Origin: Granulicella sp. | GTDB taxonomy: Bacteria; Acidobacteriota; Terriglobia; Terriglobales; Acidobacteriaceae | Direction of reading: 5' to 3' | NCBI GenBank assembly: GCA_003133205.1 | Contig: PKWK01000247.1 | Span: 2,811-37,320 of the forward strand | DNA length: 34,510 nucleotides | Shown: positions 17,675-25,020 of the stretch, piece after piece | Position numbering within the stretch: the first letter of the stretch is position 1 | How the letters are laid out: each line of letters opens with the position of its first letter | Translations under genes and position numbers: made by a program | Notes under the pieces: generated by a model | Told to the model about the DNA's origin: nothing | The model's database searches: none | Seen by the model: the letters and a program-made list of their open reading frames with translations, nothing else

Positions 17675-17764
17675 TGGTTAGTTCTCAGAGACTGCGTGGG
17701 ACTTGGCGCGAGAAGATGTGTGAGTACCTTCGCCGGAGATTGGATAAGCTACGACGAAATACGG

Positions 17765-17838
17765 GGATTCTGAGCTTTGCTCAGAATGACAAGCGTAAGA
17801 CGGATTCTGAGGTTCGCTCAGAATGACAAGCGTAAAAC
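17765..17838. repeat. Tandem pair of 37-base hairpin repeats
   Basis: Two near-identical 37-base units (17765-17801 and 17802-17838). Each has an 8-bp stem ATTCTGAG / CTCAGAAT, with loop CTTTG in the first and GTTCG in the second, followed by GACAAGCGTAA. The same hairpin occurs singly at 12375-12395 and a degenerate one (GATCCTTC...AGGATGAC) at 30922-30943. They fill the gap between the VOC gene stop and the start of prmC. Confidence 0.8.
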
Positions 17839-17843
17839 AAAGA

Positions 17844-18788
17844 TCACCGGGCGGACTGGATGCGGATGATGTTGCCGTCGGGTTCGGTTACGGAGATCAT
17901 CTCCGTGGTGTGAGTCTTGCCCTTGCCGTCGGTCGCGCTTGCACTGGCTCGCTTGAACTCGATCTGCTGCCGGGTGAGTTGGGCTGCGGCTTTGTCGAGG
18001 TTGGCGGATTCGAGGACGATGCTGGACTTTGGTCCGAGCGCGTCGACGGGGACGATCTCGACCTGTTCACCCGAGGTGCCGGGAAGAATGAGGCGCGAGG
18101 GATTGCCGGGATCGGCGGTGAAGCCGAGCTTGGTGAGGTAGTACGTGCGGGCGGCGGCGGGGTCCTGCATGGCGAGCGCGACGACGGTCATCTTATCGCC
18201 GACGCGCTCGGGGCCAAGGTGCTGGCCGAAGTCGACCGTGTGCTTCGAGCCGGGCATGTACTGGGTGTACTCGATGTTCTGCGGGTCGGCGAACTGCTGC
18301 GGACCCTTCATGGTGAAGAGCAGGTTTCCCGCGCCGGCGGTGCGCACGGAGATGGGTGTGAGGCCTTCGGCGACGTAGTAGTCGTGGATGGCGTTGAGGT
18401 CGGCGCCCTCGAAGCACAGGTGGAGGAATTCGACCCGGGTGTCGCGGTCGGTGACGGGGTAGAGTTCGATGAACTGGCGGTCGTTGAGCTTGACGAAGGA
18501 TTGCGTGACGACACCGTCCTTGCCGGTATTGGCGAAGGCCTGATCGAAGCCGAGTTTGTGGTAGAAGGTGACCGAGGCGGCGATGTCCTTGACGCGGATG
18601 GCGATGTGAGCGATGCCGTTCATCGGCGGAACCGTCGCGGGCGCGCTGGCAGCTGCGGGTGTCTGAGCGGTCGTGAAGGGAGAGAGGCTCACGGCCAGGG
18701 CGAGCAGAGCGATGCGGCGAAGCGTGGTGTGCGCGGGTGCGATTCTGGTACGGGTCTGGAAACTATGCGACATGGAACTTAACGACAT
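17844..18788 (-). CDS. Exported protein with two VOC (glyoxalase-fold) domains
   Basis: 314 residues from ATG 18786-18788 (a second Met is five codons on). The signal peptide is RRIALLALAVSLSPFTTAQ. Domain one (~55-180) starts GIAHIAIRVKDIAASVTFYHKLGF; domain two (~190-312) has VALAMQDPAAARTYYLTKLGF and ends ISVTEPDGNIIRIQS. These are betaalphabetabetabeta modules of the vicinal oxygen chelate superfamily, which bind divalent metal and catalyse isomerase, dioxygenase or lyase reactions. His/Glu candidates (IAHIAI, EFLHLCFEG, EMISVTEPDG) are present but the reaction is not predictable. The predicted periplasmic location is unusual for this superfamily. Confidence 0.85.
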   Translation of the reverse strand: MSLSSMSHSFQTRTRIAPAHTTLRRIALLALAVSLSPFTTAQTPAAASAPATVPPMNGIAHIAIRVKDIAASVTFYHKLGFDQAFANTGKDGVVTQSFVKLNDRQFIELYPVTDRDTRVEFLHLCFEGADLNAIHDYYVAEGLTPISVRTAGAGNLLFTMKGPQQFADPQNIEYTQYMPGSKHTVDFGQHLGPERVGDKMTVVALAMQDPAAARTYYLTKLGFTADPGNPSRLILPGTSGEQVEIVPVDALGPKSSIVLESANLDKAAAQLTRQQIEFKRASASATDGKGKTHTTEMISVTEPDGNIIRIQSAR

Positions 18789-19190
18789 GGGGCGATCCTC
18801 TCAGCGCTGGCTTGGACTGATTTTCTCCAGCTAGAGGATTCTCGCTGACTGGAGCTGGAAAGCCAAGTCGGGGTCTTCCGGCTTCGACGGCGCAGACGCC
18901 GCTGGAACGGTTCTGGAGACGACGGCGCCGTCACATCAGGAGGGAGTGAGCGACGGCGCCTGTCAATATGAGAGGGTGCTTGCGGAGGAGTTTGGAGGGC
19001 CCGGCGAGAATCTTTTGTCTCTCGCCACGCGCCTCCAACTCCTGGCTTTGCGGGGTACTACAAGTTCAACTGGATCCGGACCTGGGAGAGGGTTTGGTCT
19101 CTTGATCCGTTTTCATTATCGGCAGATTCATGGTTGCCGGTATATTCCACGTTTGCGGTGATCGCATCCCACCTTGGCGTCATGTGAGCG
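18789..19190. other. Intergenic region with an imperfect direct repeat
   Basis: About 400 bases without a convincing gene; a 71-codon plus frame at 18946-19161 is protein-unlike. It contains the 12-base perfect palindrome GACGGCGCCGTC (18919-18930) and two related segments, GACGGCGCCGTCACATCAGG (from ~18919) and GACGGCGCCTGTCAATATGA (from ~18953), each followed by a short G-rich run. It should hold the promoter of the minus-strand VOC gene, but no clear hexamer pair was found. Confidence 0.35.
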
Positions 19191-21353
19191 CTAATGCCCG
19201 GGGAGGACCAACTGGCGCGTGTGGACGCTGGTCTGGGTCTCGGGAACGCCTCCGTCGTTGGCGTCGACCTGCTCGGGAGTGCCTGCGAAGACGATGCGCG
19301 TGGATGCGCTCGATCGGCCGGGAATGCGCATCTTCATGGTCTGCGATGCGGTGCGCGACCGCACGGTGACGGGGATCTCCGCTTCGGCGTACCCATCGTT
19401 GCGGACAACGACTGCAACCAGCCACCCGTCGGGGGAACCGTTGCGCGATTCAAGCTGGCTGGGGGTCACGCTGACGATGCTCAGGTCGGGCAGACCACGG
19501 TCGCGGTAGACCCAGTCGTTGAAGAACCAGCGCAGGTCCTTGTGCGAAGACATTTCGAGCGTATGTTCGAAGCCGGCGGGGTCGTGGTCGAGTTTGGCAT
19601 CGAGGCGGTAGGCCTGGAGGGCCTGCTTGAGCGCCTCATCTCCGACGATGCTGCGGAGCATCCACCAGACGGCGGCGGCCTTGGTGCGGTAGAAGACTTC
19701 GCCGGTAGCGGCGATCAGACTTTCGCCTGCGGGGCTGACGGGTGGGCCATGAGCGTCCGTTTGATCGGAAGGGTTCGACGAACTGGAGGTCTGCGAGGAG
19801 GAATCGCCGGACGAACTGGCCGAGCTGGATGCGGGGCTTGGGGTCGAGTCGGGGTCTTCCGGTTCGGCGAGGGCGAGTGTTCGGGCTGCGTCCTGCAACT
19901 CGGCCAGCGCGGCGGCGCGGCCTGCGGTGCGTTCGGTCCACAGCAGGGAGACGAACTGCGCGAGGCCTTCGTCGATCCATGGGTGGCTGGAATGGATCCA
20001 GACATGGGTGAGCGAGTGGGCGAGCGACGGCGCGAGGGTTGCGGGCTCGACGGCGCGCATGGGCCGGACGAGGAGCGCATCGTCCTCGAATGGCTGGCCC
20101 GGGTGGTCGAGGATGGTGAGGGCGGTGTCGGGCTGCGCGCCGAGCCAGTCGGTCAGTAGGGGCTCGACCAGGACGGCGGCGGCAGAGTAGGCAGGCAGGG
20201 CGTCGTAGTGGCTGGTGACGGCGGCAATCAGATCGGGGTTCGCGGGTGTGCCGGTGTCGCTGGCGGCGCTGCCGGTGACGAATAGGTCGGGGACGCGGAA
20301 GCCGAGCGGCTGAGGGGCGAAGACGGCTGTGGCGATGCCGGGGGACTCGGCTGCAGGCATGTTGGGATTGTCGCTGATGGCGATCAACTGCTCGCGCCGG
20401 CCGCAGAAGAAGGCGGCATCGGGTGGATCGCCGACGTACTCGACTGCAAGCCGCAGGCGGAAGGTCGCGGCGGATTGGCGCAGCTTCATGCTGCCTACGG
20501 CTTGGAAAAGCTTGGCGCCGTCGCCGAGAAAGACCGGAGGCGCTGCTGCGGGGTACCACAGCACATTGCCGAAGCCGCGCAGGGCCGTGCCGCCGGTCAA
20601 CGCATCTGGATTGCTGCCCGCGACGGCGTCCCAATCGGCGGCGAGGGCCTGATCGGCAGGCGCGCCGATGCGTTCCAGGCGCTCGGCCGAGGGTGGAATC
20701 GCGCCGGAATAGAGTGCGGTTAGGGCGATCGACGCACCCGGGGCGAGCGGCTGCGGCAGGGTGACCACGGCTTCCGCCATCAGTCCGGTGTGATCGGCAT
20801 CAGTGTCGACGAGGCGTGCTGCGAATTTCAGTGGCGCGGCCGCAGACGCGGCAGTGTGGCTGGAGAACGCGTCCCAATGCATCGAAGAGGTGATCTCGAG
20901 GATCAGGCGACTGAGCGGGGCGGCGCTGTCGTTGCGAACCGTGAGGCCCGCGCGTACGGAGATTCCGGCCGAGGCGGGGGTCAGGTGGACGTCGAGGTCG
21001 TAGGCGGTGAAGGTGAGGGCATTGCGCTCCCCATTGGTGACGCCGAGCTTGTCGTCCGGGTTCTGCGCGGCGGGCATCTGCGAATCAGCGGGTTGAGCGT
21101 CGGGCGGCGTTGCGACGTCGCGCGAGAATAGGACCTTTCCGGACGGGGGTGCCGGCTCGGTTGGTTGCTCGGGCGCGACGGTCTTGTCGGGCTGGGGCTG
21201 GGGCTCGGTGGGCTGTGGCGCAGGTGTTTGGGCTCGCGTCGCGGGGGCGGGCAGGGCGATTGCAAGTCCTATTGCCAGCAATGATTTAGCCAGAACTGCG
21301 GCAATGGTCTTCGAGGGCCGGGTAGCTGGCGGGTGGAGCAGGCGGCGGGTCAC
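19191..21353 (-). CDS. Exported M1-peptidase-like protein with degenerate active site
   Basis: 720 residues from GTG 21351-21353, overlapping the rlmB stop as GTGA. The N-terminus has a hydrophobic signal (LLAIGLAIALPAPATRAQ) and a Pro/Gln-rich stretch. An N-terminal beta domain (ALTFTAYDLDVHLTPASAG...VRNDSAAPLSRLILEI) resembles the M1 aminopeptidase saddle. The zinc region reads LAHSLTHVWIHSSHPWIDEG: H446, H450 and E462 keep the HxxxH...E ligand pattern, but the catalytic Glu of HExxH is Ser447 and the ligand spacing is 11 instead of 18. A Ser-rich linker (~505-540) precedes an ERAP1-like helical part (YRTKAAAVWWMLRSIVGDE...FFNDWVYRDRGLPDL) and a C-terminal beta domain. It is probably a non-catalytic or altered relative in the periplasm. 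Confidence 0.78.
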   Translation of the reverse strand: MTRRLLHPPATRPSKTIAAVLAKSLLAIGLAIALPAPATRAQTPAPQPTEPQPQPDKTVAPEQPTEPAPPSGKVLFSRDVATPPDAQPADSQMPAAQNPDDKLGVTNGERNALTFTAYDLDVHLTPASAGISVRAGLTVRNDSAAPLSRLILEITSSMHWDAFSSHTAASAAAPLKFAARLVDTDADHTGLMAEAVVTLPQPLAPGASIALTALYSGAIPPSAERLERIGAPADQALAADWDAVAGSNPDALTGGTALRGFGNVLWYPAAAPPVFLGDGAKLFQAVGSMKLRQSAATFRLRLAVEYVGDPPDAAFFCGRREQLIAISDNPNMPAAESPGIATAVFAPQPLGFRVPDLFVTGSAASDTGTPANPDLIAAVTSHYDALPAYSAAAVLVEPLLTDWLGAQPDTALTILDHPGQPFEDDALLVRPMRAVEPATLAPSLAHSLTHVWIHSSHPWIDEGLAQFVSLLWTERTAGRAAALAELQDAARTLALAEPEDPDSTPSPASSSASSSGDSSSQTSSSSNPSDQTDAHGPPVSPAGESLIAATGEVFYRTKAAAVWWMLRSIVGDEALKQALQAYRLDAKLDHDPAGFEHTLEMSSHKDLRWFFNDWVYRDRGLPDLSIVSVTPSQLESRNGSPDGWLVAVVVRNDGYAEAEIPVTVRSRTASQTMKMRIPGRSSASTRIVFAGTPEQVDANDGGVPETQTSVHTRQLVLPGH

Positions 21354-22144
21354 GAGCCGAGCCCCTTGCGCGGCTTTACTGGCGCGGCGGGCTTCGGAGT
21401 TGGCTCCGCCGGACGGTTGCGCTGGCGCATAGCCTCGTACATGACGACCGCGCCGGCGACCGAGACGTTCAGCGAGGAGACCATGCCGGCCATCGGAATG
21501 CGCAGGAGGTGATCGCAGGTCTTCTTGACCAGGTCGTGCAGACCGGCGCCCTCGCGTCCGAGGACGAGCACGCAGTCGGTGCGGAAGTCGAAATCGGTGT
21601 AGTCGGGCGTCCCGCGCTCGTCGAGGCCCAGCACCCAGATATGGGCCTGCTTCATCTGCTCGAGCGAGCGGACGAGGTTGGTGACGCGGGCGATGCGGAC
21701 GTGTTCGGACGCGCCGGCGGAGGTTTTGGCCACGGTGGCGGTGACCGGGGCGGAGCGGCGTTCGGGCAGGATGACGCCGTCGACTCCCGCGCCGTCGGCC
21801 GTGCGCAACAGCGCGCCGAGATTGTGGGGGTCCTCGATACCGTCCAGCGCGAGGAAGAACCTGTGTTGTGGGGTCGACTTGTTAGTCGCCAGCAGGTCCT
21901 CGATTCCGAGAAAAGCCCGCTCGCGGACTAGTGCGAGCACTCCCTGGTGTGCGTCGGTGCGGGCCATGCGGGTGAGGTGGTCGCGGGATTCGAGGGATAC
22001 GCGAACGCCGGCAGCTTGGCACGTTTCGGCCAGCCGCTCCAGGCGTTCGTCCTTGCGTTCGCGCGCCAGCATCACGCAGTCCAGCCGCCGCGAACCTGAC
22101 CGGACCGCCTCCTCGACCGGGTGCAGGCCGTAAAGAACTTCCAT
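21350..22144 (-). CDS. rlmB: 23S rRNA (guanosine-2'-O)-methyltransferase RlmB-like, SpoU family
   Basis: 264 residues from ATG 22142-22144. The N-terminal substrate-binding domain starts VLYGLHPVEEAVRSG, typical of RlmB/TrmH. SPOUT motifs: ALDGIEDPHNLGALLRTADG (motif 1, N and R catalytic region), VLVLGREGAGL (motif 2) and IPMAGMVSSLNVSVAGAVVMYEA (motif 3, knot). It methylates the ribose of a 23S rRNA guanosine (G2251 in E. coli) using SAM in the cytosol; the exact position here is by homology. A Pro/Lys-rich tail follows. It is translationally coupled to the downstream M1-like gene by a four-base overlap and divergent from the sigma factor gene. Confidence 0.92.
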   Translation of the reverse strand: MEVLYGLHPVEEAVRSGSRRLDCVMLARERKDERLERLAETCQAAGVRVSLESRDHLTRMARTDAHQGVLALVRERAFLGIEDLLATNKSTPQHRFFLALDGIEDPHNLGALLRTADGAGVDGVILPERRSAPVTATVAKTSAGASEHVRIARVTNLVRSLEQMKQAHIWVLGLDERGTPDYTDFDFRTDCVLVLGREGAGLHDLVKKTCDHLLRIPMAGMVSSLNVSVAGAVVMYEAMRQRNRPAEPTPKPAAPVKPRKGLGS

Positions 22145-22340
22145 CCAACCAGTTTACGTCTGAAATGATCTCGCCAAAGCTATCCTGCTCGTCTTAGAAT
22201 CAAGTGTGAAGCCAGTTTCAGAGACTTTTTGGGCCTGCGGCGGCCCGTTGCGGAAGGGATTTTGGATGACTTTTCTGTCTCGGCGGGAAAAGAGCGGCTC
22301 TGACCGAGACTTTTCTACGCAAATTGGCGTCTCTAAGACT

Positions 22341-22973
22341 ATGCAGAGCGCGGCGATCGCCATCTCGACAGAACAGGCGGAGCAAAGTCAGCGTGAGAAC
22401 GCGGCTATTGCGCGCGGCCTGAAGAGCCAGGACCCCGAACTCCTCGACCACCTCATCGAACTGTACCAGCATCGCCTGCTGCGCTACCTGCTGTTCCTCA
22501 CCGGCAAGCGCGAGGTTGCGGAAGACCTGTTCCAGGAGACCTGGATGCGAGTGCTGCTGCGCGGAGGGCAGTACAACGGCAAGGCGCGCTTCGACACATG
22601 GCTGTTTACGATTGCCCGCAACCTGGTCATCGACCTCTCGCGCAAGCGCACCATGGCGTCGCTGGATGAGATGAGCGATGCGACCGACGACGGTCGCGCC
22701 TTCGAGATCGCCACCGAGGGTCCCTCGCCGCTCGAACAGTTCCAGATTCGCGAAGACCGCGCCGAAGTTGCAGAGGTTCTACTGAAACTCGAGGCCAACT
22801 ACCGCGAGGTGCTGGTTCTGCGCTTCCACGAGGAGATGTCTCTCGAAGAGATTGCAAGCGTGACGCGGGCTCCGCTTTCCACGGTGAAGTCGCGGCTGTA
22901 TCGCGGCCTGGCTGCCTTGAAGCCGGAGATTGAGCGTTTGCGCGGATGCCGCACTGCGGAGGCGATGGGATGA
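22341..22973 (+). CDS. ECF-type RNA polymerase sigma factor
   Basis: From ATG 22341 the protein is 210 residues (MQSAAIAISTEQAEQSQREN). The frame is open to GTG 22206; ATG 22266 has a better ribosome-binding sequence (GAAGGGA), but its first 25 codons have low third-position GC and contain an inverted repeat (GTCTCGG...CCGAGAC), so they look like leader. Sigma region 2: YQHRLLRYLLFLTGKREVAEDLFQETWMRVL then ARFDTWLFTIARNLVIDLSRKR. Region 4 helix-turn-helix: LEEIASVTRAPLSTVKSRLYRGL. It overlaps the next gene as ATGA, so the membrane protein following is its likely partner or anti-sigma factor. Divergent rlmB lies upstream. Confidence 0.9.
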   Translation: MQSAAIAISTEQAEQSQRENAAIARGLKSQDPELLDHLIELYQHRLLRYLLFLTGKREVAEDLFQETWMRVLLRGGQYNGKARFDTWLFTIARNLVIDLSRKRTMASLDEMSDATDDGRAFEIATEGPSPLEQFQIREDRAEVAEVLLKLEANYREVLVLRFHEEMSLEEIASVTRAPLSTVKSRLYRGLAALKPEIERLRGCRTAEAMG

Positions 22974-23413
22974 GCCTCTCCTTCGAGCAACTTGATCCTC
23001 GGTTTGAGTCCCAGGCGGATGATGCGGAATTCTTCGCGCGTACCACGCTGAGTAGCAGCATGAACACTGCGGCCCGAGCAGGAGTCGTCAATCGGACCCA
23101 TCGTGTGGTGCGGCAGCGGGCCAAGGTGATGCAGGCGAGGCGCAGTCATGTTCGCAGCCTGATGGTCCCGTTGATTGTCTGCTCTGCGCTCTTGATTCTC
23201 ACCTGCCTTGCGGTGTGGACCGGGCTGTATCAATATCAGGCTGCCGAGGCTGCCGAGGCGGTTCAGGCCGATGTCGCCGCGCTGGCGGCCGCCGACGCAA
23301 ACAACCACCTTCTGGTGGTGCTGCTCTGGTTTGTGCCGGTCTCCATCGCGCTTCTGGCTGCTGTTTGGTTGCGCCGCGCTCGTAACGGCGCTGAACGCGA
23401 GATAGTCCGATGA
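22970..23413 (+). CDS. Two-helix membrane protein, possible anti-sigma factor
   Basis: 147 residues from ATG 22970 (MSLSFEQLDPRFESQADD), overlapping the sigma factor stop by ATGA. A cytoplasmic, charged N-terminal ~65 residues is followed by helix one (SLMVPLIVCSALLILTCLAVW) and helix two (NNHLLVVLLWFVPVSIALLAAVWL), then RRARNGAE. The position after an ECF sigma gene and the topology suggest an anti-sigma role. However, no HxxxCxxC zinc anti-sigma motif is present and no family is recognised. It overlaps the next gene by ATGA, so the three genes form a tight operon. Confidence 0.75.
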   Translation: MSLSFEQLDPRFESQADDAEFFARTTLSSSMNTAARAGVVNRTHRVVRQRAKVMQARRSHVRSLMVPLIVCSALLILTCLAVWTGLYQYQAAEAAEAVQADVAALAAADANNHLLVVLLWFVPVSIALLAAVWLRRARNGAEREIVR

Positions 23414-23967
23414 CAATGCCCTGGAACCGCCAGACAACGGACTCTTCGGAGCCACGGGAGTTTGGAGATGGCGACAGCCTGAAGTTGATTCCGCTGTGGT
23501 CAATCATCCTGGCGATCGTGTTCTTTGTCGGAACTCAGTATTGGTTCAACAGAAATCCGCCTGCACATCGCCGGCCAGGATCGCTGCCAGCTCATCTCAT
23601 CATGAGCTACATGACCTCGGCTGCACTTGCCAGCTACGTCTTGCTGGTCGGCTACGTCAGCCGCGACGTGAAGCGCCGCAACATGTCGGCTGCGCTGTGG
23701 ATGCTTGTCGTCGTCGTGATGCCCGGAGGGATTGGCGCTGTCGTTTATTTCCTGCTGCGCCAGCCGATCATGATCCGGTGTCCGAATTGCACCACGGAAC
23801 TCACCGCAGGTGTCCACTTCTGTCCGCAGTGCCGCTTCCAGGTCGCGCCAGTGTGTGGCCAGTGTTTCCGCGGAGTGCAGATCACCGACGCGTATTGCCC
23901 GCAATGCGGCCACGACGTCGCCGAGGATCTGGCGCCAGCCAGGCTGCGCGCCTACAGCGACTCGTAA
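23410..23967 (+). CDS. Membrane protein with PLDc_N-like segment and double zinc ribbon
   Basis: 185 residues from ATG 23410. Three hydrophobic helices (LIPLWSIILAIVFFVGTQYW; MSYMTSAALASYVLLVGYV; SAALWMLVVVVMPGGIGAVVYFLL). The part YVSRDVKRRNMSAALWMLVV..GGIGAVVYFLLRQP resembles the phospholipase-D N-terminal membrane hairpin. The C-terminus is two zinc ribbons: CPNC...CPQC and CGQC...CPQC, about 50 residues in all, in the cytoplasm. This is a sensor-like or scaffold layout for the sigma operon; the exact function is unknown. It ends 95 bases before the LytTR regulator. Confidence 0.8.
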   Translation: MTMPWNRQTTDSSEPREFGDGDSLKLIPLWSIILAIVFFVGTQYWFNRNPPAHRRPGSLPAHLIMSYMTSAALASYVLLVGYVSRDVKRRNMSAALWMLVVVVMPGGIGAVVYFLLRQPIMIRCPNCTTELTAGVHFCPQCRFQVAPVCGQCFRGVQITDAYCPQCGHDVAEDLAPARLRAYSDS

Positions 23968-24062
23968 ATAAGTGGTAAGTTGTGAGTGATAAGTGGTAAG
24001 TTGCGATGGGTTGTTACTTGCTTTTTCTGACCACTTACCACGGTTGACTTATCACTCTTCCC
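23968..24062. repeat. GTGGTAAGT repeat block with inverted copy
   Basis: Contains AAGTGGTAAGTTGTGAGTGA, then a second AAGTGGTAAGTT, and later CCACTTACCACGG and ACTTATCACTC, the reverse complements, so the stretch can fold on itself. The same family is at 7521-7570 and 15704. It runs right up to the TTG start of the LytTR gene, leaving no obvious ribosome-binding site. Confidence 0.6.
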
Positions 24063-24851
24063 TTGGCCCTGACTGCCCTCATCATCGACGACGAACCGCT
24101 TGCGCGCCAGGAGCTTCTGTATCTGCTCCAGTCGGCTGAAGGTGTGCAGGTACTGGCGCAGGGGACCAACGGGATCGAAGCGGTCGACCTGATTCGCACG
24201 CTCAAACCGGATGTCGTCTTCCTCGACGTCCAGATGCCCGGCCTGGACGGATTTGCCGTTCTCAAAAAGCTGCTCGACAAGAAGATGGATCTGCCCCAGG
24301 TCGTCTTCGCCACCGCGTTCGACCAATATGCCGTGCGCGCCTTCGAAGTCAACGCGGTGGATTACCTGCTGAAGCCCTTCGATCGCAAGCGGGTGCTGAA
24401 GACGATCGAAAAGGTGCGGGCGAAGATTGCAGGTCAGGGAGATTCGGCAGGCGATGCCAAACTCGACGCGCTGTTGAAGCTCGTCGAAACGCGCACGCAG
24501 CCCGCCAAACCCAACTCCGGAAAGGTGATTGTCCGGGCGCTGGGACGGCTTCTGCTGGTCGACCAGAGGGAGATTTGCTACGCCTCGATTGAAGGCGGGA
24601 CGATCAGCGTGGTCACGCGCGGGGTGGAGGGCGAGTCGAACTGCCGGACGCTCGAGGAGTTGATGGACCAACTCGATCCGGAGGCGTTCTGGAGAGCGCA
24701 CCGTTCGTTTGTCGTCAATATCCAGCACATCCGCGAGGTTGTGCCGTGGTTCAAGTCCAGCTACCAGCTACGCATGGACGATCCAAAGAAGACAGAGATA
24801 CCGGTCAGCCGGGCGCAGACCAAGCGGCTGCGTGAATTGTTCAACCTGTGA
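24063..24851 (+). CDS. LytR/AlgR-type response regulator (receiver + LytTR)
   Basis: 262 residues from TTG 24063 (MALTALIIDDEPLARQE). Receiver domain: acidic pair D9/D10, phospho-acceptor D55 in VVFLDVQMPG, T84 and K104 (LLKPFD). The C-terminal LytTR DNA-binding domain (~155-262) has the usual EICYASIEGG..SVVTRGVEG, LEELMDQLDPEAFWRAHRSFVVNIQHI and PVSRAQTKRLREL. It binds DNA as a dimer after phosphorylation by a partner histidine kinase, none of which is in this window. The start is a rare TTG with no clear ribosome-binding site, because a repeat block abuts it. The stop lies 16 bases before the mobile element. Confidence 0.92.
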   Translation: MALTALIIDDEPLARQELLYLLQSAEGVQVLAQGTNGIEAVDLIRTLKPDVVFLDVQMPGLDGFAVLKKLLDKKMDLPQVVFATAFDQYAVRAFEVNAVDYLLKPFDRKRVLKTIEKVRAKIAGQGDSAGDAKLDALLKLVETRTQPAKPNSGKVIVRALGRLLLVDQREICYASIEGGTISVVTRGVEGESNCRTLEELMDQLDPEAFWRAHRSFVVNIQHIREVVPWFKSSYQLRMDDPKKTEIPVSRAQTKRLRELFNL

Positions 24852-24861
24852 ACTCGGGGCC

Positions 24862-24867
24862 AATCTA
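24862..24867. repeat. Target-site duplication, left copy (AATCTA)
   Basis: AATCTA directly precedes the left end of the element and AATCTA (27266-27271) directly follows the right end. With the preceding CC (24860-24861) and the CC of the right terminal repeat the match can be read as 8 bases, CCAATCTA, the duplication size usual for IS1595. The two readings cannot be separated here. Confidence 0.75.
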
Positions 24868-24890
24868 GGGGATTTATATACATGACTACC
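24868..24890. repeat. Left terminal inverted repeat of the IS1595 element
   Basis: Starts GGGGATTTATATACATGACT. It differs from the right end at 3 of 23 positions. The stop codon of the 44-residue ORF overlaps its inner edge. Confidence 0.85.
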
Positions 24891-25020
24891 TTTCTTGAGC
24901 ATCGGCCTTTGCTTTCTTCGCCTTGCGAACCCGCTTCTTTCCGCCCTTTGATTTCGGCGTGGGGCGGTAGGCGAGTACGACATCGGTTATTTTGTCGAGC
25001 AGTTCGGGAGTCTTTTTCAT
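24886..25020 (-). CDS. 44-residue basic protein coupled to the transposase
   Basis: Starts at ATG 25018-25020, overlapping the transposase stop as ATGA, and runs almost to the element end. It begins MKKTPELLDKITDVVLAYRP and continues with a Lys/Arg-rich tail (KSKGGKKRVRKAKKAKADAQ). A short predicted amphipathic helix followed by a strongly basic tail suggests a nucleic-acid-binding helper. Similar small basic ORFs next to IS1595 transposases are recalled but not verified here. The overlap implies translational coupling, so it is unlikely to be chance. Confidence 0.65.
   Translation of the reverse strand: MKKTPELLDKITDVVLAYRPTPKSKGGKKRVRKAKKAKADAQER

Noticed and set aside
18946..19161. 71-residue plus frame between VOC and M1-like genes
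   Set aside because: Weak start context and composition; overlaps repeat-like DNA.
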